Assembly: GCA_022457065.1 (NCBI GenBank)
Contig: JAJGBQ010000004.1
Span: 2,976,001-3,040,000 of the forward strand
Direction: 5' to 3'
Source of the DNA: Curvularia sp. ZM96
Taxonomy: Eukaryota; Ascomycota; Dothideomycetes; Pleosporales; Pleosporaceae
Length of the DNA: 64,000 nucleotides
Shown here: positions 1 through 10,378 of the stretch, piece after piece
Layout of the letters: the number at the start of each line of letters is the position of its first letter
Numbering within the stretch: the first letter of the stretch is position 1
The notes under the pieces: model-generated
The model's database searches: none
Seen by the model: only the letters and a program-made list of their open reading frames with translations
What the model was told of the DNA's origin: nothing
Translations under genes and position numbers: made by a program

Positions 1-613
1 GTACCTCCGCTTGCTTGGGAAAGACTTTCTCCACCAACAGCCGGTGTACCTCGTCGTCATTGTCCATACACAAGTCGCTGAGCACGGTAAGCCTATAATC
101 CAGATCCGCAGCCTCGCGGACCGTTGATAGCACCGCGCCCGCAGTAGCCACGCCGCACAGCACGAGATGGTTCACTCCGCGCCCACGCAGCACAGTGGCT
201 AAGTCTGTGCCAGAAAGAGCAGAGACGCGACGCTTGGTAACGAAGACATCTTCTTGTTGCCTTGTATTACCAGCAGCCTCGCCCCCGTCGGCCTCGGAGG
301 AAACTACAAGCTCGTCGAAGAGGGCGACGGACTGGTCACCCTCAACAAAGACGTTGGCTGGTGCGTCTTTGAGTCGCGAGGCCATGCTGCTCACTGGGTT
401 GACCTCAGGTCGACCGGGCCGGAAGGCAACGTTTACGTGTACAATGGTGATGGACGGCTTGTTGCCAGACTTGTTGGTGGACCGTACGGCCTCGAGCAGC
501 TTGGATGCTCGGTTGATGTATTCCGGTGTCTTGTCCGGAAAGTTGCCCATCATGATGCCCTTTTGTATATCGAGCAGGATGAGGGCGGTATTAGTGGTCG
601 AAGAGGAAGCCAT
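1..613 (-). CDS. Isochorismatase-like (cysteine hydrolase family) protein, C-terminus cut by window edge
   Basis: An uninterrupted frame starts at ATG 613 and runs off the left edge; about 204 residues are visible. The fold signature is clear: LLDIQKG near residue 13 carries the conserved Asp, TKRRVSALSGTDL carries the conserved Lys, and GVATAGAVLSTVREAADLDY is the strand-turn-helix that normally carries the nucleophile. In nicotinamidase-type members the nucleophile is Cys in this turn; here it is Ala/Gly, so the canonical amidase triad is incomplete. Fungal relatives with the same substitution are common, so this is probably a binding or non-amidase member rather than a broken gene. It is divergent from the Zn2Cys6 regulator that starts at 911. 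The substrate cannot be told from sequence. Confidence 0.8.
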   Translation of the reverse strand, partial: MASSSTTNTALILLDIQKGIMMGNFPDKTPEYINRASKLLEAVRSTNKSGNKPSITIVHVNVAFRPGRPEVNPVSSMASRLKDAPANVFVEGDQSVALFDELVVSSEADGGEAAGNTRQQEDVFVTKRRVSALSGTDLATVLRGRGVNHLVLCGVATAGAVLSTVREAADLDYRLTVLSDLCMDNDDEVHRLLVEKVFPKQAEV

Positions 614-910
614 GACGGAAAGTACTTGGTGGAAAATGAAGTGGAACAAACACTGCAGACTGAAGGTATTGTGAGTGATTCTGAGATTGGGAGTACAAGA
701 GAAAAGCAATTGAACAGACTTCGAGGAGCGTATTGATGCATTTTATCTCTACAATATCCTATGGTGAGGCACAATATGACGGTATTAAGGGCGGAGTTAG
801 GGCGCAGTGTTGGGGCCGGCTCGGCTGACGGGTGAGCCGAGCCGAGAAGCTCTCAGCCGACGTCACTCTTGTCAACGCATCCATCTTGATATCCAGCCCC
901 GATCTAATGG

Positions 911-3421
911 ATGGCAGCGGCCATGGCAGACGGTACAAGCAGCTCGCCCGGCCGAAGCACGCGCAGGTCGCGGAACGCGGCCTGCACGCGCTGTCGCAAC
1001 TCCAAAGTGCGCTGCAACCCCAGCTCCACGGCTGGCCAGCCATGCCAGCGGTGCGCCAAGCTCCAACTCCCCTGTGTTGTTGATGCCACACATCGCCGAA
1101 CCACACGCAAGAGGTTGGTATCTCTCTTCTCGGAGGACACGCTACTTTCTCCTTGTTAGTCGTGGTCCTCATCAGCTGACATGGCACCTTGCCAGCCAAC
1201 TCGACCAGCTTGCCCGCGAGGTGCAGGCCATCAAGGAGACGGTGGACAGCAGCCACAGACAGCCGGCACTCCAGAGATTGTCGACGCCAGCATTGTCGAC
1301 GGCTGTATCTGAGCACAATATTCGTCATGGTGACAACGGCGTCCGAGTCGACTATGCACCAGTCGACTCGACGGCAGAGCCCAGCCTACCCAGGGCGCTC
1401 AACTCACAACCCTTCACGGGACCAGAGATTGATGAGCATTTCAACGTGTACGCATATCTCGGCCAGTTATAGCCTCAAGTCTCGTCATGTTGCTGTGAAC
1501 AGGACTAATCATGCCATGCAGGTACTTTCGCCATTTTCACCCGCACTTCCCTATCCTCAGTGACCATGACCCAAACAAGTGTTACGACACAAGCCCCCTC
1601 CTCTTCTGGGTGATTTTGCTCATCTCTTCCCAGCGTCAGCCCACACACAGCAATCCTGCCACAATCCGCCTTCTCACAGAGCACGTCAAGCACGAGATTG
1701 ATATCGCAGTACCTAAGGTGCCTCAGCCCCTAACCCAGCTATACGCTATACTCCTTGTCGCTGCGTGGGGGTTGTATCCAGGTGTCCGCTTCATCAACGA
1801 TCCGGCCTACTGGTTGAGCGGCATTGCCGTCAACTCCTGCCTGCTGCTCGGCTTCCACACTGGTGCTGGGCGACACCACGACTACAGCCATGCCACTCTC
1901 GCCACCAGCTCATCGGACGAGGAAGCTGCTGTGACATGGGCAGCTTCTAGTATATTGAATCGAAGGTGCCTTCCGAATCCGTGCTGCAAACAGCAATCTC
2001 TTTAGTTGACTAAGTTTGGCAGATTATCAACCAACCTTGGCGTCCCATGCACGGCTCCAATGAACAAGGCCACAATGAACATGATACACGACGAGAGCAG
2101 TGTCCTGCCCATCAACTTTCGGGTACAACTCGAATGCCAGATCTTTATGGACCGAATCAACAAGACGCTAGGCTCCTCTCTTGAAGAGTCCAACGGAGTA
2201 CCACGTGACTTGGTACGCATGTTCGAGGATGAATGGGCCGCAGCTCAAGCACGAATCGTTGCCAAATACACGGGTAAGCAATCTTCTCTCTTGATGCTCG
2301 TCCTTTCTTTTTCCTCTTGCAGTCCCATGTATGTAGCTGACTACCTCCAACATACAGATCCAGTACTGTCCCTCCACGCTCTTTTTGTTCTCCTCGAGGT
2401 CCAAATGTACTATTTCCTTCCCATGCCAACCCAGAACAACCAATCATCCGCCGTCATTGGCTCGCCCAGCGGTCCAATGAATCTCTCTCTTTCCGCCGAA
2501 GCTGACGTGCTGCGATGCTACACTACAGCATCAACCATCATCACCAGAGCAGTGAGCCTCGACGAGACAACGAATCTACTGCATTACTTCCCGCATTACA
2601 CCATTCGCCCCATTGCGCATGCCATCAGTGTCATCTTCCGCGTCATCCGCTCCGATCTGCCCCTGAGACACCCGCAGATCGTCATCCCCGAAGAAGCCGC
2701 CAAGGTATCCGCTCACACAGTCATAGTCTCCCGCCGCGTCTCAGCCGTCGAAGGGGATTTAGCGTGGCGGCTCGCGCGGTGCGTTGAGCTCTGGAACGCG
2801 TCAAGCGCACCATACCTCGCCGCTGCTGCTGCCGCCGCTGCCAGTCCTTCTAGTGCAGCAACGGGCCATGATGACAATAACAATAATAATAGTGACCAAG
2901 CTGCCTCGGCTGGAGCTGGTCTAGACTATGAGCCCGTTTTCGTCGACATGTTCCGCCAGCGTATGGTAGCAGGCTTGGGATTCGATTTCATGATCCGGTG
3001 GAAGAACAAGTATGGCCCCGTGCATATGGGACCATATGAGCCACAGCCTCAGGCGCAGAATGTGGGAATGCAGGTTGGTGCGGGTGAGGCTAATGGTCAC
3101 ACGCGACACCAGCAGCAGACGCCATCGGCACATTCTACTGGAACTGAGGGGCCTATCGATGGGAGATTCCAAAGTACGGAAACCGGCCCTGACGGCGGTC
3201 CTACTAGATTTCAAGCGTCCCAGCGGGACCAGCAGAGTTTTCAGTCGCAGCAACAGCAGCAGCAAACTGGTCCACAACCAAACGTTAGTGGCGCGATAAT
3301 GCCGCCAGGCGAGATGGGGCTATCTCTCCCTTCTGTCGGAATGATGGATACAGGTCCTCCGCTTGGAAACGAGTGGGGATTTCTCGACGACTTGTGCTGG
3401 GGATTCGATATTCCAGCTTAG
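911..3421 (+). CDS. Zn2Cys6 fungal transcription factor
   Basis: Five exons: 911-1117, 1176-1465, 1522-1965, 2023-2273, 2358-3421, giving 751 residues with every intron in phase. Residues about 24-57 form a Zn(II)2Cys6 binuclear cluster (ACTRCRNSKVRC, then CQRCAKLQLPC) followed by a basic RRTTRKR stretch. A middle-homology region begins at YFRHFHPHFPIL, typical of fungal regulators with a Leu3-like layout. The C-terminus is low complexity: an Ala run (codons near 2820), an Asn run (2875-2890) and a Gln run (3246-3265), ending in an acidic/aromatic tail that could activate transcription. It is nuclear by family. It lies head-to-head with the isochorismatase-like gene (297 bp between starts) and upstream of an MFS transporter, so it may control them, but no target is shown by the sequence. 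Confidence 0.88.
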
Positions 3422-4026
3422 GAACCTACACGGTTGCCATTGCCGAACGAAACTGTTCACATAGACATTGTTCAACCGTCTTGTCTCCACATTAGCGAGA
3501 TTGCTGGATCCTCAATGTCTCGACGCGCGCCTTCATGCATCTGACTGGCAGCTGCCACCGGGTGCGTGAGTGCGATCAGTCATGAGATTCGCATTATAAG
3601 ATGATGCTTGTATTGTGGTGATGGGATCGACGGTTACCTCGTTACTTGATCCGATGAAAAGAGCGGAAGAATAGGAGGGTGATGTTCCAATCGTGGGGCA
3701 GCCGCCGTCAACGAAGAACAAAGACTACTTATGTCCGTAAACTGGGAAGGGACACGGCAGACAGGTGGGGCAGGGTAGATAGCTGTCGTGAGCTAGACCA
3801 AAATCCGTATTGTGTAAGGCGGGCCGGCCCGTAATGGAATGGAGTTCATTCGCGCCTCGGCCAAGCATCGGCCTGCTGTAGGAACTGCGATATACCTCAC
3901 CGGGACCCAAGGAGCATGTTGTGGGAAATTATGCAATTTGTACAAGTGATTTGGGCGAAACGAAAAGAGCAACAAGCAAAGTTCCGACAGCCAAAACGTT
4001 GATGTGAGTCCAGCTATTCCTTTTGT
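3422..4026. other. Intergenic, tail-to-tail
   Basis: This is the 3' space between the regulator and the MFS transporter on the other strand. I see only short frames of no recognisable family, and no RNA gene. Confidence 0.5.
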
Positions 4027-5781
4027 CTACCGACACTCAGCCCCCTGCTTGCTCTTCTCCGCCAGCTGCTTCCGCCACCCCATCCCCTTCTTCAATAACA
4101 CCCAAAAAGTTGGCGGAGCCGCAGCGATACTAATCAGCCCGAGTATCGTGAAAGCCCACCCGCTGCCTACACTATCAATTATGGGCTGAATGGCGGCAGT
4201 CGCGCCAGCACCCACCAGGCAGCGTGTGAAGTTATTGCCCGCGCTCGCCGCGCTCGCGACCGTAGGGTTCATGTCCACAATGAGCGTGCTGACGACGTTG
4301 CTGAACCCAACCAACCCTACGCCCGCAAAGAACAGCATCACGCAAGGAACGGCAAGGTGCACCTGAGCTTGCAGAATCCAGCCCCAGATCAGGATCACAC
4401 AGATACCTAGAATGAGGCCAGGAACGCCAACCTCGAGACGTGCGCGCTCGATCGGGAACGAGGAGAGGTCGTGTTGCTTCTTGCGCTCATAGGGGAGACC
4501 TAGCAGGTAGCAGTGCCGCCGGAAGTTCCAGTCTAGGCCACGCCCAGCAATCTGTGAGCCTACAACCGTGCCTAGGCCGAGCGGGAGGTAGATCAGCCCG
4601 GTCTGAAGGCCGTTCAGGTGGTAGATCGAGGTGAATTGGGCGGGGATCGAGGTCATAACGCAGTAGAAGTTGGCAAAGATAAGGCTGCTGTAGAGCAGAA
4701 GGATGGCCATGTTGGGCCGTATGAGCAGTATTAGAGTGTGGAAGAGTTTGAAGTTTTGCTTGGTGATGGCTTGCTCAGGAGGCGGTGGCCTGGTACATGA
4801 GTGCTCTTCGTCCTGTTTATCGAATTGCGCTTGTTGTCTGCGGGACGATCTCATCGCCAGCAGTTCCTTGCTGATTTGCCAAAGCGACCGGTGGACGATA
4901 TGCTTGGGCCAAACAGATCCATCACCCACGATCCCGCGACATGTTTCAGGCATCGACACCAGGTAGACAACAGTCAAAGCCCCGCACATCATAGTGAGGA
5001 TCCAGAAGATCCACCGCCAGCCGAGATACTGTGCGAGTGCGCCACCCAGAACGGGACCCAATGCAGGCCCTAGCATGACAGTCATTGACATGTAGCTCAC
5101 ATATCTTCCGCGCTCGGCAGAGGTGATGATATCAGATACGACTCCCTGGGCCAGAACCACGGTCGTGCTGGAGCCTGCGGATTGCAACATTCGCAGGACG
5201 AGCAGTGCCGAGTAATTAGGGGCAAGGGCGCAGCCGATGTTGGCTGCCATGTAGACGGTGAAACATATCATATACGCCGGCCGCCGACCTGCCGAATCGG
5301 CATAGGCGCCAATGAACATTGGAGTGAGGCCCTGAAATATCTGCCTGTTGGTTAGGAGGCTGCACTTGGAACGATCTAGAACGTAGTGATGACTGACCAT
5401 ATAACTTGTAACCGTCAAGTTGATTCTGGAATATGAAACACCAAATTCCTTCGCTATGGTTGGCAGAGCTGGCAGGTAGACTGAAGCCGTGAAAGGTGAG
5501 AAGAAGGCGGCGGCGGCAGCTGCCATGACTATACCGACCTTCTGGGCATGGGTAAAGACGGAGAACGACTTGGTCTGAGTCTCGACTCTTAGCATTGCGT
5601 TTGCCTTGGGTTCTGAATCTCTTGGTGGCTGCCCTCCATCTTCGGTGTTCGAGCGTCCGTCTTCGACAAGTTCACAACCCGGAAGAGATGTAGGTTCGTT
5701 CGTGGTGTGTATGGTTGCTGAGTCGACGCTTGCTTTCGGTAGCTGACTCCCAGGTCGCAATGTGTCTAGTGGTTGTGCCAT
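4027..5781 (-). CDS. MFS multidrug transporter, DHA1 (drug:H+ antiporter, QDR/FLR-like)
   Basis: Two exons, 5781-5398 and 5340-4027, give 565 residues. The intron 5341-5397 is 57 nt, has no stop and keeps frame. I remove it because it has GT/AG ends and because the join restores SYM-IFQGLTPMF, the usual end of helix 1/start of loop 2 in this family. The N-terminus is a soluble tail of about 85 residues. Family motifs visible are DSAGRRPAYM (loop 2-3, motif A type), LAQGVVSDI and the helix 5 antiporter pattern LGPALGPVLGG. The central loop contains DWNFRRH and FPIERARLE, typical of fungal DHA1 proteins. It is expected in the plasma membrane, exporting drugs or metabolites. It is transcribed toward the regulator. 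Confidence 0.9.
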   Translation of the reverse strand: MAQPLDTLRPGSQLPKASVDSATIHTTNEPTSLPGCELVEDGRSNTEDGGQPPRDSEPKANAMLRVETQTKSFSVFTHAQKVGIVMAAAAAAFFSPFTASVYLPALPTIAKEFGVSYSRINLTVTSYMVSHHYVLDRSKCSLLTNRQIFQGLTPMFIGAYADSAGRRPAYMICFTVYMAANIGCALAPNYSALLVLRMLQSAGSSTTVVLAQGVVSDIITSAERGRYVSYMSMTVMLGPALGPVLGGALAQYLGWRWIFWILTMMCGALTVVYLVSMPETCRGIVGDGSVWPKHIVHRSLWQISKELLAMRSSRRQQAQFDKQDEEHSCTRPPPPEQAITKQNFKLFHTLILLIRPNMAILLLYSSLIFANFYCVMTSIPAQFTSIYHLNGLQTGLIYLPLGLGTVVGSQIAGRGLDWNFRRHCYLLGLPYERKKQHDLSSFPIERARLEVGVPGLILGICVILIWGWILQAQVHLAVPCVMLFFAGVGLVGFSNVVSTLIVDMNPTVASAASAGNNFTRCLVGAGATAAIQPIIDSVGSGWAFTILGLISIAAAPPTFWVLLKKGMGWRKQLAEKSKQGAECR

Positions 5782-6404
5782 AGCTATGTGTGTTCAATTT
5801 GAGCTTGCTTGTAATCACTTCTAGCGCGGTAACATTCATGCATTTAAGTAGCATCTCAACATCGACCTTAACGGGCAAATCAAAAAATACTCCTCTTTTT
5901 CATGGTGCAGCTCGGAAGCGAAATCGGCTGAGAGCGCCCCATATCGGCCAAGTGAGGCAAGTAGGAAGCAATAGCCGATGCTAGGTCTGTTAGCTTACAC
6001 CCATAAATACAGATTTAAGTAACCAGCAGGTTCAGGTCTTGTCCCATAGAGTGTTTTTGATCATCTCGACTAAAAAGATCTAGCTCATGAACTAGATAGC
6101 GTCTAGCAGGCAGATAAGTGAGGGGTGCCGAATACGAGGATCAATGCTGGGGTATCTGGTCTCCTACAACTAACAAAGGCCGTTAATAACAAAAAGATGT
6201 ATAATCTCACGCAGCTTAGGAAAGAGTGTCTTATATATTTATGTCTGGGATCAACCCCGGAATGTTTCCGGAACCTGATGCATATCTTACCTATTGGTAA
6301 TACTGGGGTCATTCTAGCAAAACACGAGCGCTGTGGAGAACATGAAAGTTTCTAGAGAAATACTAAGAGTGAAGAGAAGACTAGAAAAGATACAGTTAAG
6401 ATAC
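5782..6404. other. Intergenic, promoter side of the MFS gene
   Basis: This A/T-rich spacer lies between the MFS start and the 3' end of the GH115 gene, both on the minus strand. No coding frame or RNA gene is supported. Confidence 0.5.
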
Positions 6405-9348
6405 TCATGCCGCGTAGAAGCTTTCAGGTGGCCCTAGATAGCTTTCGCGTACACCTCCTACATCAACAACCACTTTCTCGAACGCTATGTTCTCATCCTG
6501 AAGTAAGATCTTCAAGGTATGCTCTCCAGCTTCGCTAAGACACACTTCGTGTTTTCTGGTCCAAACACAATCCATAACACATTGCAGCCATTGCGGTGGT
6601 AACTCCCCTTCCTTCTGGGGTTGTTCCACTAGCCTATGCATCTCAAAATCTTTGTCGTCTATTGAGATGCCATAGAACACTGGTGATTTTGAGTGTGTAT
6701 CGAGCGTAAATGTGAAGTACAAGTGTAAATATGCCTTCGCAGCTGGCGTGAATGTGTAGAATGGGTATACCAGCTTGCAGCCCCTTGAACTTGAATCAGG
6801 CTGCGTGCGGAAGCTTACTGCCCCACCAGATTCACGTCCAAGGTATGGATGTATCCAATGATTGGATAGAGTTTCGTTTATGAAGCGAGTAGCTGGGATA
6901 GAGATGACGCGATCAGCCTCGACATGTCCGACGAACCCAAGTGGTATCCTGCGATGCTTTACTGGAACATGGATATGTTCGTAGTCCCCGAGATTGCTTT
7001 GCAGGACTAATAAGACTTCATCATCGAAGTCTTGCGGCACACGTTTCCAATCCACTGTCACTTTTACCCGCGCATCCTGATCTTCAACTGCCGGATCTAG
7101 TGTGCCGCGAGCGTCTACTGTCATCCATTCTACTGGACTCATAATTTCCCACGTTAATGCCCTTGGACCACGCAAATATAGCTCGAAAGATCTCGAATTT
7201 GGTCCATATGGTTCCATAGGTAGTAATGTAACTCCGGGCACTAGGTCTCTTCGTGACGGGTGCGTACGGTCACTCTCTTCGTTGCACAGTCCAGGTCTCA
7301 CGCCCTCAGTGCCTTCAACAGCAACGCCGACATTTCCAACGATGGGGTTTGATTCCTGAAATGTTTGTACAAGGCACAATCCGCTTATCATGTCTCGTGA
7401 AGGCGCGTGCCATGTCTCGCGGAATCCTAGATGAGGTTGTCGCATGATGTGGTTCCATTTCCCGTTGAGCAAGTTATGATACTCCTGAGACAGCTGGAAA
7501 TCGGCCTTGAACATGGAGATTGATCGGTCGAAGAAATGGTTTGCTGAATTGCGGCGTTGTTTAGCATAGAGTGCATTCTTACCGCGGAAGATTTGAAGTG
7601 ACATGTAGATATGCGATGCTTTGATGGGATGCAAAACAAGCTGGAAAAAGGCCGGTTTGACCTCTGGGGGTAATTCAACATATAGGAGTTCGGCGTCGCG
7701 GAGCAATATGTCCCATGTTGAGAGGATTCTGTCCGCTTCTGAATAGTTGATGAGAGAAAATGTGTCTGGCTCAACATGCTCGTGTTTGCGAAGCGCAACC
7801 ATCTTGTCGTATCGCAGCAAAATGTTCGCAAACGGCACCGCTAGTTCGTTCCCGAAGGTACGTGCCATGAACGGTTCGAGAAAGGTTGGAAGCTCGCCTA
7901 GAGCCATAGCGTTTACATCCCACGCCAACGACATGACAAAGCTCAGTGGAGTTTCAAGTGGTTTGATATCCCCGACGTTGAAAATCCAGATTCGGTCTGC
8001 ACCACAGCGATGTGCTTGATCGAGCTGGTGCCAAACCTTAGCGAGAGAGTTGCTGTTCAACCACTTGTAACTTCGCGGCTCCCCGACGTACTCCAGATGA
8101 TAATATATCCCCGAACCACCTTTTCGTTTCCTCTCTCCTTCCGAGGGAAGTCTTCGAATCGTACCAAAATTGTCGTCGGCAAAAAGGAGCGTTACGTCTT
8201 CTGAAACCTCGAGTCCGTTGTCATAATACTCCTGCACCTCCTTATACAGTGCAATCAATTGGGGTACTGCGTCTTCTTCTCCGTATACATCGCGGATGAT
8301 CCGTCTTTGCGCAGAGAGAATATCTTCCAAGACTGCTTGCGGGTTTTCAACCTCCATTTCTCGGTCACCATCACCTCGCATACCAATTGTGATAACACTC
8401 TCGAAATTAGACGCGCGCTGCGCACCTTCGATGAAATACTGGGTTATCTTCTCTTTGTTCTTCGTCCAGTTCCAGCTATGCTCTGGTTGATTGTACGGCT
8501 CATCGAACCACTCGTTCATCGCACGCTGCATGGGTTCATGATGCGACGTAGATACTACAATTCCGTAAGTATCAGCAAGCTCCTGATTCAGGGGATCGTC
8601 CACAAAGAAAGAGTTTCCTGGGTGCGGGTAGCCAAACCACATTGCTGGCCAGAGAAAGTTCGCTCTTAGTCGGAGCAGCAGCTCAAAGACGTGCTTGTAG
8701 AACTCAGAATTGTACTTCGGGCCATACTTCTCGTGTACCCATGCTGATAGTGCAGGAGCTTCATCATTAATGAATATTCCACGATACTTAACTGACGGCG
8801 GTCCCTGCATCGTTTTCACGTCCAGTGCGTAAATAGACGAGCTCCCCTTCACTTGCACATCCGCCCACCAATACCAACTAAAGGTATCTTAACAACGCAT
8901 ATACATCTCGAGTGCTTTGATCGACTTACGGAGATACACCAATCTGTTCAGACATAGAATAGATGCCAAAAATGGTACCTCGTTTGTCGCTTCCGCAAAT
9001 AACAAGAGCATTCGCGCATCCATCCCATGGTGCCTCGACAAGTCCTGTACACCAGGTTTCCCATTTCTTCTCAATCATTGTGGTATCGATACTTCCACGG
9101 GAGGCTAATTCATGGATCATCTTGCACCTCTGGATACTGCCGACGATGATAACGCATGACGATGAGCTCTTCTCTGAGGTGATGGTGGGTGCTTCTCTAC
9201 CAGTCACTCTTGCGATGTCTCTAGCGAGCGATGCGGCTGCAATATGGATGCCCTCATAGTCTTCGCGACCAACGATAATGGGGGCATTCACCAATGATAT
9301 CGCGCCAGTGGCTGGCTGATGTGCCACGAAACTCGCCTCGTGCATCAT
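6405..9348 (-). CDS. Glycoside hydrolase family 115 (xylan alpha-1,2-glucuronidase)
   Basis: Two exons, 9348-8930 and 8877-6405, give 963 residues; the 52-nt intron is 8878-8929. The splice restores VSPWYWWADV, the classical GH115 junction. Other hallmarks are YRGIFINDEAPAL, LWPAMWFGYPHPGNSFF, YGIVVSTSHHEPM, then LLFADDNFGTIRRLP and IWIFNVGDIKPLE. GH115 enzymes remove (4-O-methyl)glucuronic acid from internal xylose units of glucuronoxylan. Length is near the family norm. No signal peptide is visible after ATG 9348 (it begins MMHEASFVAHQP), so either the enzyme acts inside the cell or a further 5' exon exists that I could not find. A palindromic CreA-like site lies about 195 bp upstream. Confidence 0.92.
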
Positions 9349-10378
9349 GTGCTGTAGTAGTTTGCTTCCACTTATCGGAGATCCTAAGCTCTATAGGAAT
9401 ATGCTAAGATCGCAGGTTCTCGGCTATTGAAAGAGAATTTGTAATTCTAAGAAGCTTATACTTAATGAAAAGTAACCAGCATGCGTGCTAAGAGTGATTG
9501 GGAGTCGCAAACTTCTGCGTCACAGCGGATTTCGCATCTACTACCCCGCGGGGTGTCATCGGGTGTCAAACATTACTTGGGTATAGACCCAAGCTAGTTC
9601 ACACCGAGCTTGGTCCGAATATCCTAGCGACAGATATTCCCCCTTGTAGTTACTACCTGCAAGTTTAGCTGTAATTAGTACAAAGTACCGTTATGGCATA
9701 AAACCTACCTAAACTAGTTACTAGCTGACCGCTGAAAGGTAGGTAGTTTGCGACCCCGCTTTCCCTAACCCTGCTGTACCAACCCCCCTCAATTGCAACC
9801 CATCCTGCACAGCTCGAGAAATTTGAAATGGCTTCATCTTCGCGCAATATCCAGAAGGTTTCGTGTATAGCATAGTCTTAGTCCTATCGTAGTAGGAAAA
9901 GTTGCGGAAACATTGGAGAAGAGCTCCGTCAGACGCTACTGGATTGTAGATGAATGAAGTCAGTTTCCCCCTGCTTCACTTCCTGATATTTCCTACCCTA
10001 TACTTGGCTGATTCCGCCAAACAACGTCCTCGGATCAGCATTAGAATGATGTAAGAAGGGAATATCTTCTAAGTTCCGCCAGCAATCAACAAAGCTACAA
10101 GATACTTGGAAAGTGTGTAGTTATGACCTAGGGAATGGGGTGATGTTATATCCCGGAACATATCAAGAGTAAAAATCAATGTGATTCATAAATAAAGATC
10201 CTTGCTAGTTCGGGATGACCAGGATCATACAATCGTTAATCTATCATGATATCATCCCTGAATCATAGGCATTAATCCGATTATATGGATGCACGCTGTG
10301 GTGATGAAGTCTCATGGGAATTACATCGTTTCTCTTTTCTAGTAATGCAGCGAAAGGATAGGTGGTTGCCCCAACAGT
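9349..10378. other. Intergenic, A/T-rich, 1 kb
   Basis: It holds the GH115 promoter (with the palindrome at 9543-9554) and the 3' flank of TRM61. Only short frames are present, none with family features. Confidence 0.5.
9543..9554. promoter_or_regulatory. Candidate CreA/Mig1-type palindromic site
   Basis: ACCCCGCGGGGT is a perfect 12-bp palindrome containing GCGGGG on both strands, matching the CreA consensus SYGGRG twice. It lies about 195 bp upstream of the GH115 start codon, the right place for carbon-catabolite repression of a xylan-degrading enzyme. Function is inferred from position and consensus only. Confidence 0.45.
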
